Part shown: piece by piece, positions 24,801 through 32,273 of the stretch
Layout: each line of letters starts with the position of its first letter
How positions within the stretch are numbered: position 1 is the first letter of the stretch
The notes under the pieces: generated by a model
The model's input: only the letters and a program-made list of their open reading frames with translations
Told to the model about the DNA's origin: nothing
Databases searched by the model: none
Position numbers and translations under genes: made by a program
Source: Bacteroidia bacterium
Lineage (GTDB): Bacteria > Bacteroidota > Bacteroidia > Flavobacteriales > Flavobacteriaceae
Assembly: GCA_030430535.1 (NCBI GenBank)
Contig: JAUIKY010000009.1
Span: 1 to 64,000, forward strand
Direction: 5' to 3'
DNA length: 64,000 nucleotides

Positions 24801-25336
24801 CTAAAACATTTGCTTTATTATGTTTAAACCGTCTGTTTGATGAACCAACCGCTGTTTTCGACGACAGAATGCTAAAACCAGAACTCCAAGGCATGGAAGA
24901 TTATGTTGATGGTATTAATAATATTGTTGAAGCCCAGCAAAAAGTTGCCCTAAATTATTTTGAAGACGGCAGTATTGAAGCCGCCATTCCACCGTTAAAA
25001 ATCCTTTTGCACATCATGGCCTACGGAAATTATGAAGGCAAAGACATTAACGACCCCGAATTGCGTCAATATTTCAATAGAGACTACGTGCTGAACGCCA
25101 ATTGGTATAAAGAACGATTAGCATTAAAACAACAGAAGGACATTGAGTTTTATCAATCGCAAATTGAGTATTTAGAAGCCTTTAAATCCAATCCGTTTAA
25201 CAAGGTTTTGGTTGGTGAATTAGGAATAGAACAGCGATTAGCCAATGCTAAAGCGTTGTTCAGCAAAGTAAAATCCAAAGATTATCTTAACAGTTTGGTC
25301 GGCACCATTGGGGCAGACCCACTGTTTAGAAAGTAA
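21884..25336 (+). CDS. Large PEP carboxykinase-like protein, possible PPi-type PEPCK
   Basis: A 1150-residue soluble protein. I do not see a common bacterial family in it, but several features suggest a remote PEP carboxykinase: a P-loop-like CTVSGGGKSEISKSM near 482-496; a DNYYGYSKKEIKTQISYSANL segment near 324-344 that resembles the GY..NSLLGKK lysine loop of GTP-PEPCK; and an arginine-rich R-loop-like stretch followed by RPLAVYNPIHYQETPELF. Pyrophosphate-dependent PEPCKs described from Entamoeba and Propionibacterium have this length (over 1100 aa) and convert oxaloacetate and PPi to PEP, CO2 and phosphate. That assignment is inference from size and motifs. No neighbouring gene helps; pyc and ATP-type pckA lie elsewhere in the window. 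A strong terminator follows. Confidence 0.5.
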   Translation: MEASRKDIIQFINLQLAVIGQPTFKDKPDSTEKFCDNEFNKTTGPLIMSLREKSRLLADHLSPADARIQAFIDDYLKDVKTNKSYKLPNNTLILSKKGQAREASLPPDGDSFESDLVNSKRLKQGILNNPLHDKRTTKGTFHIVEGPLPVPLDKKEVPREVLAHFLNEAFKPSDELNTLPFTSSQDEKAKTMVSMLLRPVVCPEVKGVISEKRLEVRFFAPGSLVSNLDFVENIFGNAGNPNLAHNDAALDPEHWTGHTGCIILAPQLLKLKKKDVGLPHFDDATERQKKDGMCWIEENELYNDGGAFKITCRDDRGVVVTLIADNYYGYSKKEIKTQISYSANLYGILEEEHAGGAIAYARRVMGDTVNCNDYNQYYGLDHTIEDVKTLLGDRIEVKPENYAIDKKYPNVVYIPESSYFNTNTNSITWHYKGKEQKLKLSPFKTYMHPSGNKLRLEKHKSIDLWRIVETYPEGVFCHKPCTVSGGGKSEISKSMQNAITYSRFNIHNIEEDFKKADEIIEFDYSSRWKDKDSNRPKSRSFLSEKRTLGSVVKLLTPSEENSDEFNEWLNGIPVHVRSLVLFVKRLFRQAHGANLNWKDMMSVEIINGVKGTSLIYNNSPVVGSYVRIGFNQQGNWMLNKLRSDFSACEKIQTEDDITASITLPRNQFKDLNPEYTNQSVKVLTNCEAHLFQRPDEAIVRGYDKGAELDIISDGRFLTNYEMLTKKDAIEIYEDTINYDKYTQPVKDFIKDIVDNEDDDVQFVLPSHPRIVEDGLPTKNPRYLEPNRFYNETEASYISDMGVRLKRKIKLDDPVIHTVNAVLPGRRNNPVDKEAGIRPLAVYNPIHYQETPELFMDFICSLTGKSPSTTGAGSEGALTKAPFNMLTPTTDLNNALLSHILTESNGFSTAAGYVGAEKKIDHDVSLLIPEIWARMAPEDRDPNNLIANGALEKLEDFEYEGKKILASRLGYRITKTFALLCLNRLFDEPTAVFDDRMLKPELQGMEDYVDGINNIVEAQQKVALNYFEDGSIEAAIPPLKILLHIMAYGNYEGKDINDPELRQYFNRDYVLNANWYKERLALKQQKDIEFYQSQIEYLEAFKSNPFNKVLVGELGIEQRLANAKALFSKVKSKDYLNSLVGTIGADPLFRK

Positions 25337-25368
25337 CTGTGTTTATCTTGGTGTTTGTTTTTAGTTGA

Positions 25369-25412
25369 GCCAAAAAAGTGTATTTAACAACACACTTTTT
25401 TGGCTTTTTTTC
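25369..25412 (+). terminator. Terminator after the 1150-aa gene
   Basis: GCCAAAAAAGTGT (25369-25381) and ACACTTTTTTGGC (25392-25404) form a perfect 13-bp stem, followed by a T-run. Confidence 0.85.
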
Positions 25413-25426
25413 ACTTTCTTTAGCTT

Positions 25427-26326
25427 ATGCTTTCATCAAGAAAAAGATTGGATAACGCTTACAAAAATGCCAAAGTCATTGAATTCGATGATGATAGTAA
25501 ATTCATTCTATTTAGCGATTGCCACCGTGGCGACAACAGCTTTGCCGACGATTTTGCCAACAATCGCAATATTTATTTCCATGCGCTAAAACATTATTAC
25601 GCCGAAGGATTTCAGTACTGCGAATTGGGAGACGGCGACGAGCTTTGGGAAAATCTGTCGTTTGAATCTATTCTCAACGCTCATAAAAATGTGTACATGC
25701 TTATGAGGCTTTTTCATAAGGACAATAAACTACACATGATATGGGGCAACCACGACATGGTATATCGCGACCCCGAATATGTTAAAAAACACCTCTCCAC
25801 ATATTTCGACCCTAAAACCGGGCAAGATGAAGAATTATTTGGAAACATAACTTACCACGAGGGCATTGTTTTAAAACATTGCATGACGGGGCAGGAACTG
25901 TTCTTAACCCACGGCCACCAAGCCGATTGGTGGAATTACCTATTTTGGAAATGGAGCCGATTTATGGTTCGTATCCTCTGGAAACCCTTAAATGTTATGG
26001 GCATCGCCGACCCCACCAGTCCGGCAAAAAACTACAAAGAACTTATAAAAGTAGAGCGACGCACCAAAAGGTGGATTATTGAGAACAACAATTTACTGAC
26101 CATTACCGGCCACACGCACCGGCCACGTTTTCCTGAACCTGGCGATATTGCTTTTTTTAACGACGGTAGCTGTGTACACCCACGGAGTATTACTGGAATT
26201 GAAATTGAACACGGTGAAATTTCGTTGATTAAATGGCAAATTGCCACGAAAGACGATGGCACGCTTCAAATTGTAAGAGTGCTTTTGGAAGGGCCAAAAA
26301 GACTCATTGATTATAAAACCTCTTAA
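25427..26326 (+). CDS. Metallophosphoesterase, calcineurin-like
   Basis: A 299-residue dimetal phosphoesterase. Blocks in order: FSDCHRGD (about 30-37, D..H), ELGDGDELW (about 66-74), WGNHD (about 105-109), LTHGHQADWW (about 161-170) and TGHTHRPRF (about 223-231). These complete the metallophosphatase fold. The pattern is near UDP-2,3-diacylglucosamine diphosphatase LpxH, but the GDGDELWE form and the insert with aromatic residues after HGHQ are different, so substrate is uncertain. No signal peptide; a hydrophobic patch (WNYLFWKWSRFMVRILWKPL) may touch the membrane. It starts 15 bases after a terminator, so a promoter must lie within or just before that hairpin. Confidence 0.8.
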   Translation: MLSSRKRLDNAYKNAKVIEFDDDSKFILFSDCHRGDNSFADDFANNRNIYFHALKHYYAEGFQYCELGDGDELWENLSFESILNAHKNVYMLMRLFHKDNKLHMIWGNHDMVYRDPEYVKKHLSTYFDPKTGQDEELFGNITYHEGIVLKHCMTGQELFLTHGHQADWWNYLFWKWSRFMVRILWKPLNVMGIADPTSPAKNYKELIKVERRTKRWIIENNNLLTITGHTHRPRFPEPGDIAFFNDGSCVHPRSITGIEIEHGEISLIKWQIATKDDGTLQIVRVLLEGPKRLIDYKTS

Positions 26327-26330
26327 CAAA

Positions 26331-26366
26331 AAAAATGCCCCAAGCTAATTAAGCCAAGAGCATTTT
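26331..26366. terminator. Probable bidirectional terminator
   Basis: AAAATGC and GCATTTT pair around an inner AAGCT..AAGCC fold, between the convergent phosphoesterase and ferritin genes. Stem is AT-rich and modest. Confidence 0.45.
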
Positions 26367-26390
26367 ATTCTTTTTTAACTTTTATTAGAG

Positions 26391-26897
26391 TTATTCCGTT
26401 GGGATACGCTCGTCTATCATTTTTAAAGGCATACCTTCCATTAAATCGAAAATATCGATAATGCTCCTAAAGGTATCTTCTTCTTCAGATTGTTCGGTAA
26501 TAAACCACTGCAAAAAGATTTCAGTAGTAAAATCGTCAACCTTTCTAGCTGTTTTAAAAATCTTAAAAATAGACTCAGTAACCTTAATTTCTTGCTCTAG
26601 TCCTGTTTCGTAAATTCCTCTAAGGCTTTCAAAATCATTGTTTACATTGGTGACATTTGGTGATATTGCCGCCCCACCATTATCGTTAATAAATTCGAAG
26701 ATTTTCATAGCGTGCTCGCGCTCTTCCTCAGCTTGTCTGTAAAAAAACGCTTTACTGTGCAAGAGTTCACGTTGGTCGCACCAAGACGCCATTGCTAAAT
26801 ACGACGCCGATGCTTTCATTTCCATTCCTATTTGATTATTCAGTAAATCCATCACCTCCGGGTGAATAGACATTTGTTTTCTAACTATAGTGTTCAT
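26391..26897 (-). CDS. Non-haem ferritin
   Basis: Iron-storage protein, 168 residues with ATG at 26897 (an in-frame ATG at 26915 would add six residues). The four-helix bundle ferroxidase residues are visible: E in NNQIGMEMKAS (helix A), EEEREHAMKIF with E and H on helix B, and E in TEQSEEEDTF on helix D. It oxidises Fe(II) to Fe(III) and stores it as mineral in a 24-mer shell. It lies at the end of a minus-strand set with ferredoxin, NifU and ApbC upstream, giving the region an iron/Fe-S theme. Distance to the next gene upstream (26985) is about 90 bases, with its own promoter likely. Confidence 0.93.
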   Translation of the reverse strand: MNTIVRKQMSIHPEVMDLLNNQIGMEMKASASYLAMASWCDQRELLHSKAFFYRQAEEEREHAMKIFEFINDNGGAAISPNVTNVNNDFESLRGIYETGLEQEIKVTESIFKIFKTARKVDDFTTEIFLQWFITEQSEEEDTFRSIIDIFDLMEGMPLKMIDERIPTE

Positions 26898-26984
26898 AAT
26901 TCCGCTTTTACACAAAGTTACAACAAAATAAGGCCCTAAAAGCCTGTAAATAAAATTTAAAGAAAGTCTAAATAAACTTAAAAA

Positions 26985-27293
26985 CTACGCACAAACGGCT
27001 GCAGAAGTATGAAAAAATGCCGAAATTTCTTCTTTAAGTTTTAGTAATTGGGGGATTTCAAGAAATATTAAATGCTGTTTATCGGCCACAAAGAGCAGAG
27101 CAAAATTCTCGTTATTAACGATTCTATTAAGTGAACTGTAAGTGGTCAGTTCATTGATTTTACGCCTTAGCTCAAGCATTTGCGGAAAACTCAAATCAAT
27201 GGTTTTGTTTGGGGTATGCAACACATACTTACAAAACGTAAGGTGCTTGATTTGGTAGCTCTGGTTTATATCAATTTCTTTATTCACGGGCAC
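26985..27293 (-). CDS. Unknown 102-residue protein beside ferritin and ferredoxin
   Basis: A small soluble protein I do not recognise. Sequence features: mostly helical C-terminal half (FALLFVADKQHLIFLEIPQLLKLKEE), an FCKYVLHTP stretch near 20-28, and two cysteines (about 21 and 101). Two similar blocks, LSFPQMLELRRKINEL and LEIPQLLKLKEEISAF, look like an internal duplication about 40-45 residues apart. Reading frame uses the same codon habits as its neighbours and no better frame overlaps it, so it is a real gene. It sits 31 bases from the ferredoxin gene on the same strand, so it may be part of that transcription unit; function unknown. Confidence 0.6.
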   Translation of the reverse strand: MPVNKEIDINQSYQIKHLTFCKYVLHTPNKTIDLSFPQMLELRRKINELTTYSSLNRIVNNENFALLFVADKQHLIFLEIPQLLKLKEEISAFFHTSAAVCA

Positions 27294-27324
27294 AAATATA
27301 ACTTTTATTTAGAATAAATAAAAA

Positions 27325-27654
27325 TTAACTTTCAGGAGCGAGCTCAACTTCAAGACCTTCCATCTCGGGTGTCATTTGGATTTGACAACCTAAACGGCTA
27401 TTGTCCTTAACATCAAAAGCTTCAGCCAACATCGCATCTTCGTCATCGCTCATTTCGGGCAACTCATGGTCGCTAAGCACATAACACTGGCAAGACGCGC
27501 ACATGGCCATACCGCCACAAATACCTATAGTTCCCTCAGGAGCAAGTTCATAAGAGCGAACTACTTCCATAAGGTTCATGGCCATATCGGTGGGTGCTAC
27601 AATCTCGTGTGTTACGCCGTCTCTGTCGGTAATTTTAATGTTAATGTCGCTCAT
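27325..27654 (-). CDS. 2Fe-2S ferredoxin, adrenodoxin type
   Basis: A 109-residue electron carrier. Cysteine ligands C46, C52, C55 form C-x5-C-x2-C (ICGGMAMCASC) and a fourth lies in RLGCQI near 92, the vertebrate/ISC-type 2Fe-2S pattern. The acidic stretch ELPEMSDDEDAML matches adrenodoxin-like ISC ferredoxins that supply electrons to Fe-S assembly or P450/hydroxylases. It lies with NifU and ApbC upstream on the same strand, supporting an Fe-S assembly role. No ferredoxin reductase gene is adjacent. Confidence 0.92.
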   Translation of the reverse strand: MSDINIKITDRDGVTHEIVAPTDMAMNLMEVVRSYELAPEGTIGICGGMAMCASCQCYVLSDHELPEMSDDEDAMLAEAFDVKDNSRLGCQIQMTPEMEGLEVELAPES

Positions 27655-27753
27655 TACTAAAGTTTTGTATTTTTAATAGCACGTCATTTTTCGTGCCACA
27701 AATTTAAGGTATGTGTGTTTATTTTTATAGGAATTGAATGCCAATTTGAAAAA

Positions 27754-27803
27754 GGGCATGCAAAAATAAGAAATCGTTAAAATTCCTTTATTTTCACATG
27801 CCT
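27754..27803 (-). terminator. Weak hairpin after nifU
   Basis: GGCATG (27755-27760) pairs with CATGCC (27797-27802) with an A/T-rich imperfect extension. It lies between nifU and the ferredoxin gene and may end the nifU transcript. Confidence 0.35.
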
Positions 27804-27858
27804 ATTGACATCATAAACTTATTCTGATTGAAAGTTTATCAGTTTTTATTTAAAAAAG

Positions 27859-28101
27859 TTAAGCTTCAATATTAACCACCTGCTCAATTTGCGGAGCGTG
27901 CTTTTTTATGGTCATCTCCACACCCGATTTAAGGGTCATTTGATTAACGCTACAGCCCACACAAGCACCGGTTAATTGAACCTTTACCAATTTACCGTCC
28001 TCAATGGACAATAATGAAATATCACCACCATCACTTTGAAGGAAGGGACGGATTTCCTCTAGCGCTATTTCCACTTTTTCTCTTAATTCTTCTGAAGTCA
28101 T
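27859..28101 (-). CDS. NifU-like C-terminal domain protein
   Basis: An 80-residue Fe-S scaffold/carrier consisting only of the NifU C-terminal domain. Key motif CVGC at C47-C50 (LTGACVGCSVNQMTLKSGVE) binds a labile cluster; FLQSDGGDISLLSIEDG is the family's upstream signature. It probably hands 4Fe-4S clusters to apoproteins, as do NfuA and Nfu1. It is directly downstream of apbC (51-base gap) on the same strand, consistent with an Fe-S delivery operon. Confidence 0.93.
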   Translation of the reverse strand: MTSEELREKVEIALEEIRPFLQSDGGDISLLSIEDGKLVKVQLTGACVGCSVNQMTLKSGVEMTIKKHAPQIEQVVNIEA

Positions 28102-28152
28102 ATCTGTTTAGTTGCAATTACGTTACCTTAATTACAAAAGGTTGCAATGTAT

Positions 28153-29289
28153 TTACTTTTTAACTGCCGAACAGCCGGCCATAGTTGTTATTTTAATGGC
28201 TTCGGTAGGCGGTAAATCGTCATTACGTCTCACCACTTCCTGAACCACATTTTGGGTCAGTTTTTCAAAAGACTGCTCTAAAGGCGTGGCCATCTGTAAG
28301 GCTGCTGGACGCCCCACATCACCGGCTTCCCTAATGCTCTGCACCAATGGTATTTCACCTAAAAATGGTACGCCTAAATCTTCTGCTAGGTTCTTCGCGC
28401 CTTCCTTTCCAAAGATATAGTATTTATTATCTGGCAATTCAGCAGGCGTAAAATACGCCATGTTTTCTATAATTCCTAAAACAGGCACATTTATACTTTC
28501 CTGTTGGAACATGGCCACCCCTTTTTTGGCGTCGGCAAGCGCTACATTTTGCGGCGTACTCACTACCACTGCACCTGTAATGGGCAGCGATTGCATGATG
28601 CTCAGATGGATATCGCCCGTTCCTGGAGGCAAGTCCAAAAGCAGGAAATCAAGTTCCCCCCAGTGGGCATCGAAAATCATTTGGTTTAAGGCCTTTGCTG
28701 CCATAGGTCCACGCCATACCACCGCTTGGTTAGGTTGGGTGAAAAAGCCAATGGACAACACTTTTACACCATAATTTTCAATAGGCTTCATTTTTGATTT
28801 TCCTTCAATATTTACTGCCAAAGGTTTTTCAGCCTCAACATCGAACATAATAGGAATGGATGGTCCGTAAATATCGGCATCCAAAACGCCTACTTTAAAG
28901 CCCATTTTGGATAATGACACCGCTAAATTTGCTGTTACTGTAGATTTACCTACACCGCCTTTACCGGATGCCACGGCAATAATATTTTGAATACCGGGTA
29001 TTGGCTTTCCTTTTATAACATTGGCTTTGGGTTTTTCGGGCGCGTCAACGGTTACGTTCACTTTTATTTTAGCCTTTTCGTAAACCTGCTCGTGTATGGT
29101 TTTTAAAATATCGACCTCAGTTCGTTTTTTAGCCTGTAAACTGGGGTTTTTTATGGTAATGTCTACAATCACCTCATCACCAAACGTTACTACATTTTTT
29201 ACCGCTCCGCTTTCCACCATATTTTGCCCTTCACCAGGTACCGTTATGGTTTCCAACGCTTTTAATATATCGTTTTTGTTAAGTTTCAT
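28153..29289 (-). CDS. apbC: ApbC/Mrp-type Fe-S cluster carrier ATPase
   Basis: A 378-residue P-loop ATPase of the Mrp/NBP35 family. The N-terminal DUF59/MIP18-like domain occupies about 1-90, then the deviant Walker A SGKGGVGKSTVTANLA near 107-122 and DLPPGTGD near 205-212. The C-terminal part carries FTPAELPDN and KEGAKNLAEDLG. The CxxC common in family members is not present in full: single cysteines are seen near the end (AGCSAVKK). It is thought to carry and transfer 4Fe-4S clusters. It precedes nifU in the same orientation. The gap to the next gene upstream on this strand (29443) is 153 bases with no strong promoter match. Confidence 0.93.
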   Translation of the reverse strand: MKLNKNDILKALETITVPGEGQNMVESGAVKNVVTFGDEVIVDITIKNPSLQAKKRTEVDILKTIHEQVYEKAKIKVNVTVDAPEKPKANVIKGKPIPGIQNIIAVASGKGGVGKSTVTANLAVSLSKMGFKVGVLDADIYGPSIPIMFDVEAEKPLAVNIEGKSKMKPIENYGVKVLSIGFFTQPNQAVVWRGPMAAKALNQMIFDAHWGELDFLLLDLPPGTGDIHLSIMQSLPITGAVVVSTPQNVALADAKKGVAMFQQESINVPVLGIIENMAYFTPAELPDNKYYIFGKEGAKNLAEDLGVPFLGEIPLVQSIREAGDVGRPAALQMATPLEQSFEKLTQNVVQEVVRRNDDLPPTEAIKITTMAGCSAVKK

Positions 29290-29442
29290 CGTTTTTATTC
29301 AGAATAAATCCAAATGCAAAGATAGGTAATAAAGCTTGAAGACGGAAGTGTGAAGCTTGAAGTTTTATTAATGCCAAAATTCAGATTTCAATATCCACTT
29401 TATATTTTTAGTTTTTTGTAATTTTTGACAACTTGCAAATAA

Positions 29443-29778
29443 TTACAAATGCTCTGCGGGGTCCCAAAACACCTTTTCAAAATTTTTTATTTGACTATCA
29501 ATCACCTCAATACCTTCGCTTTCCAATAATTGCTGCATCAGGTTGGTGCCTTCAAAATGCTGTTTACCGGTAAGGAGGCCTTTCCGGTTTACCACTCGAT
29601 GCGCTGGGATATCTTTTCCAACAGAACCATTCATGGCATAGCCCACCATTCGGGCGCTTCTGGCCGCGCCTAAATATCTGGCTATGGCGCCGTAACTGGT
29701 TACCCTTCCGTAAGGTATCTGTTTGGCTACCTCATAAACCCTTTCGAAAAAACTCAATGTTTCGGGTTTCATTGCCAA
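29443..29778 (-). CDS. Alkyltransferase-like (ATL) protein, MGMT fold with Cys to Ala
   Basis: A 111-residue MGMT-like DNA-binding domain. The catalytic motif of O6-alkylguanine transferases, PCHR, reads IPAHRVVN here: the acceptor cysteine is replaced by alanine, the hallmark of non-enzymatic ATL proteins. The DNA-binding helix ARSARMVGYAMNGS and the VTSYGAIARYLG helix are intact. ATLs bind O6-alkylguanine and flag it for nucleotide excision repair. Its start overlaps the end of the LysE gene by 10 bases, so they are translated from one transcript with trmB. No wild-type ogt-type gene is visible here. Confidence 0.87.
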   Translation of the reverse strand: MAMKPETLSFFERVYEVAKQIPYGRVTSYGAIARYLGAARSARMVGYAMNGSVGKDIPAHRVVNRKGLLTGKQHFEGTNLMQQLLESEGIEVIDSQIKNFEKVFWDPAEHL

Positions 29779-30404
29779 AAATCCTTTAGGATATTAATTA
29801 GTGTTATAATCGAGATTATTCCCGTTATACCACCGATAATGAAATTCATATTTCGTTGGCTGGTAAACTTCTTATCCTTTATTTTATCAAAAAAGAAAAT
29901 GTACATATATAACGTAACGAAGGTACCCGTACCGGCACCGGCCACATACGATAAAATATTGAATTTTTCAAAAGACATCCAACCCACCGAAGCCAATGTG
30001 ATGGTGATGTAAGCTTGATAAGGGATAGGAAATACATTGATGGCCGACATTAAAATACCTTGAAAAAAACGACTGTGCTTGCTCCGCATTTTTGGCTCAA
30101 TTTGCTGCGTGGGGGCCGACTTGGCAACGAACAAAAAATAAATGGTAATTAATATGAAAATGACCAAAGCCACCCCACGGAGTACACTTACCGCTTCGGG
30201 ATGTTTGCTCAAATATCGAGCAAAAATGGCCGCCAAATAGGTTTGCGCAAATACCACTACACAAACTCCAATTGAAAACATAATACCCCTAACATGCCCT
30301 TCCTTAAGGCTTATTTTTGCGGCAGTCATATTAAGTAAACCCGGAGGAATAACGCCAATTAGCGCAAAAACAACTCCCAGAAAGAAAATAAGAGTAATAT
30401 CCAC
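29769..30404 (-). CDS. LysE-family translocator
   Basis: A 211-residue membrane protein with about six transmembrane helices (5-25, 38-60, 68-92, 107-125 weak, 142-165, 185-205) of the LysE/RhtB exporter family: GVIPPGLLNMTAAKISLKEG at about 18-37 is the family's PGP-like start. It probably exports amino acids or related solutes; substrate unknown. It is separated from trmB by 2 bases and overlaps the ATL gene by 10 bases, so trmB-lysE-atl forms one operon. Confidence 0.82.
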   Translation of the reverse strand: MDITLIFFLGVVFALIGVIPPGLLNMTAAKISLKEGHVRGIMFSIGVCVVVFAQTYLAAIFARYLSKHPEAVSVLRGVALVIFILITIYFLFVAKSAPTQQIEPKMRSKHSRFFQGILMSAINVFPIPYQAYITITLASVGWMSFEKFNILSYVAGAGTGTFVTLYMYIFFFDKIKDKKFTSQRNMNFIIGGITGIISIITLINILKDFWQ

Positions 30405-30406
30405 GG

Positions 30407-31081
30407 TTACTTAATTTTAAACCGAATATACGTAATTGGTTTGTTCTGTTCTAAATATTGCGATTCGTAAAAGGTTTGTATGGCCGTAACATCTTCAGGA
30501 CTCCCTTCCTGTTTGTAAACATTGTGGTTGGCATAAAGCACCTCATGGCCTTCACCATGCAGCAAACCAAGCGTATAGCCATGCATAAATTCGCTGTCGG
30601 TTTTCAAGTTTACAACACCATCGGGTTTCAGTACTTTTTTGTAGCGTTGCAAAAATGCCGTGTTAGTCATTCGGTGTTTGGTGCGCTTGTATTTTATTTG
30701 CGGATCAGGGAAAGTAATCCAAATTTCATTCACCTCATTTTCGGCAAAAGCATATTCTATCAATTCAATTTGGGTACGCAGAAAAGCCACATTGGGAATA
30801 TTATCTTCAACCGCCGTTTTTGCACCGCGCCAAAAACGCGCCCCTTTAATATCGATACCAATGAAATTTTTGTTGGGATACTTTTGCGCCAAAGCCACCG
30901 AGTATTCTCCTTTTCCGCAGCCCAACTCCAAAACTATCGGGTTGCTATTTTTAAAGACATCCTTTTGCCAGTTGCCTTTTAAGTTAAAGGTTGAGTTCAC
31001 CAAATCGTCGCGTGTTGGCTGGAATACATTATCAAAGGTTTCGTTCTCCTTAAATCGTCTAAGTTTGTTCTTGCTTCCCAA
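30407..31081 (-). CDS. trmB: tRNA (guanosine(46)-N7)-methyltransferase
   Basis: A 224-residue SAM methyltransferase adding the N7-methyl group to G46 of tRNA. The SAM loop VLELGCGKGEYSVALAQKYP lies near 50-69, GIDIKGARFWRGAK near 74-87, the catalytic/target block ITFPDPQIKYKRTKHRM near 121-137 and the ending QFYESQYLEQNKPITYIRF is family typical. Family length is usual. First gene of the minus-strand operon with the LysE transporter and the ATL protein. The upstream region (31082-31226) is AT-rich and shared with the divergent glycosyltransferase gene. Confidence 0.95.
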   Translation of the reverse strand: MGSKNKLRRFKENETFDNVFQPTRDDLVNSTFNLKGNWQKDVFKNSNPIVLELGCGKGEYSVALAQKYPNKNFIGIDIKGARFWRGAKTAVEDNIPNVAFLRTQIELIEYAFAENEVNEIWITFPDPQIKYKRTKHRMTNTAFLQRYKKVLKPDGVVNLKTDSEFMHGYTLGLLHGEGHEVLYANHNVYKQEGSPEDVTAIQTFYESQYLEQNKPITYIRFKIK

Positions 31082-31155
31082 GGTTTGTTAACTATTTCTT
31101 ATTATTATTTTATTTTTGGTAAAATTAAGGAAATATACAACAGCCGTCATAGCCT

Positions 31156-31163
31156 TATTTTTG
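31156..31163 (+). promoter_or_regulatory. -7 box for the MurG-like glycosyltransferase
   Basis: TATTTTTG fits TAnnTTTG, 63 bases before the start codon at 31227. A second TATTTTTG occurs at 31111-31118. Confidence 0.4.
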
Positions 31164-31226
31164 AATTTTTATAAACAAGGGTGAAGCCACACTTTTGGCC
31201 GTCAGTTACACACCATAATAGTCGAA

Positions 31227-32273
31227 ATGAAAAAACGGATTTTAGTTGCACCTCTAAATTGGGGTCTGGGCCATGCCACACGATGCATCCCCATTATAAA
31301 CGCCTTAATGCAACAAGGTTTCGTACCCGTTATTGCTAGCGATGGGGTAGCGTTGTCGCTATTGCGGAAGGAGTTCCCCAATCTGTCGTCCATCGAACTG
31401 CCGTCATATAATGTCACTTACGCCAAAAACGGAAAGCTTTTTAAGCTGAAATTGATAAAGGATTCCCCAAAACTCCTAAAAGCTATAAAAGCTGAAAAAA
31501 ATGCGATAAAAGCTATTTTGGAGCACAACGATATTGCCGGAATAATTTCGGATAACCGATTGGGCGTTCGAAGCAAAAAGGTGCCTTCGGTATTCATTAC
31601 CCACCAATTAAATGTTTTAAGCGGAAGCACCACATGGTTTAGCACTAAAATGCATCAAAAATTCATTCAAAAATTTGACCAGTGCTGGGTACCCGATGCC
31701 GAGGGAGAAATTAATTTGAGTGGAAAACTGGGGCATGTAAAAACCTTCGACATCCCCACCAAATATATTGGGCCGCTGAGTAGATTTACCCCGACCACAA
31801 ACGAAATAAAAAACGATTTGATGGTGTTGCTTTCGGGCCCGGAACCGCAGCGTACCCTTATTGAAAAAAAGTTGTTTTCTGAGCTTAAAAACTATAAAGG
31901 CAAAGTGGTGTTTGTTAAAGGCATCATGGAAGCCGAGCAAACCATACAGGTTATTGGCCACATGACCATTTATAATTTTATGACGTCAGCCTTATTGGAA
32001 AAAACCATCAACGAGAGTGCATTGATTATTTCGCGTTCGGGCTACACTACGGTTATGGACTTGGCCAAACTAAACAAAAAGGCCTTTTTTATCCCCACAC
32101 CCGGACAGTTTGAACAAGTGTACCTGGCCGAAAGATTGACCGAAATGCAAATGGTGCCCAGCTGCAAACAGGATGAATTCAGCATCGACAAATTAGACCA
32201 AGCTCAAAATTTTATGGGACTAAAAGCGTTTAATTTTGATGTAGATTATAAGGAATTATTTAGCCTTTTCTAA
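31227..32273 (+). CDS. MurG-like (GT28-type) glycosyltransferase
   Basis: A 348-residue GT-B fold protein. RILVAPLNWGLGHATRCIPII at the start is the glycine-rich nucleotide-sugar glycosyltransferase loop seen in MurG-like and MGT proteins; LLSGPEPQRT near 204-213 begins the second domain; ALIISRSGYTTVMDLAKL near 269-286 is the donor-binding part and FIPTPGQFEQVYLAERL follows. No membrane segment. Acceptor and donor cannot be deduced. The 3' end overlaps the convergent histidine kinase gene by 18 bases. Confidence 0.75.
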   Translation: MKKRILVAPLNWGLGHATRCIPIINALMQQGFVPVIASDGVALSLLRKEFPNLSSIELPSYNVTYAKNGKLFKLKLIKDSPKLLKAIKAEKNAIKAILEHNDIAGIISDNRLGVRSKKVPSVFITHQLNVLSGSTTWFSTKMHQKFIQKFDQCWVPDAEGEINLSGKLGHVKTFDIPTKYIGPLSRFTPTTNEIKNDLMVLLSGPEPQRTLIEKKLFSELKNYKGKVVFVKGIMEAEQTIQVIGHMTIYNFMTSALLEKTINESALIISRSGYTTVMDLAKLNKKAFFIPTPGQFEQVYLAERLTEMQMVPSCKQDEFSIDKLDQAQNFMGLKAFNFDVDYKELFSLF

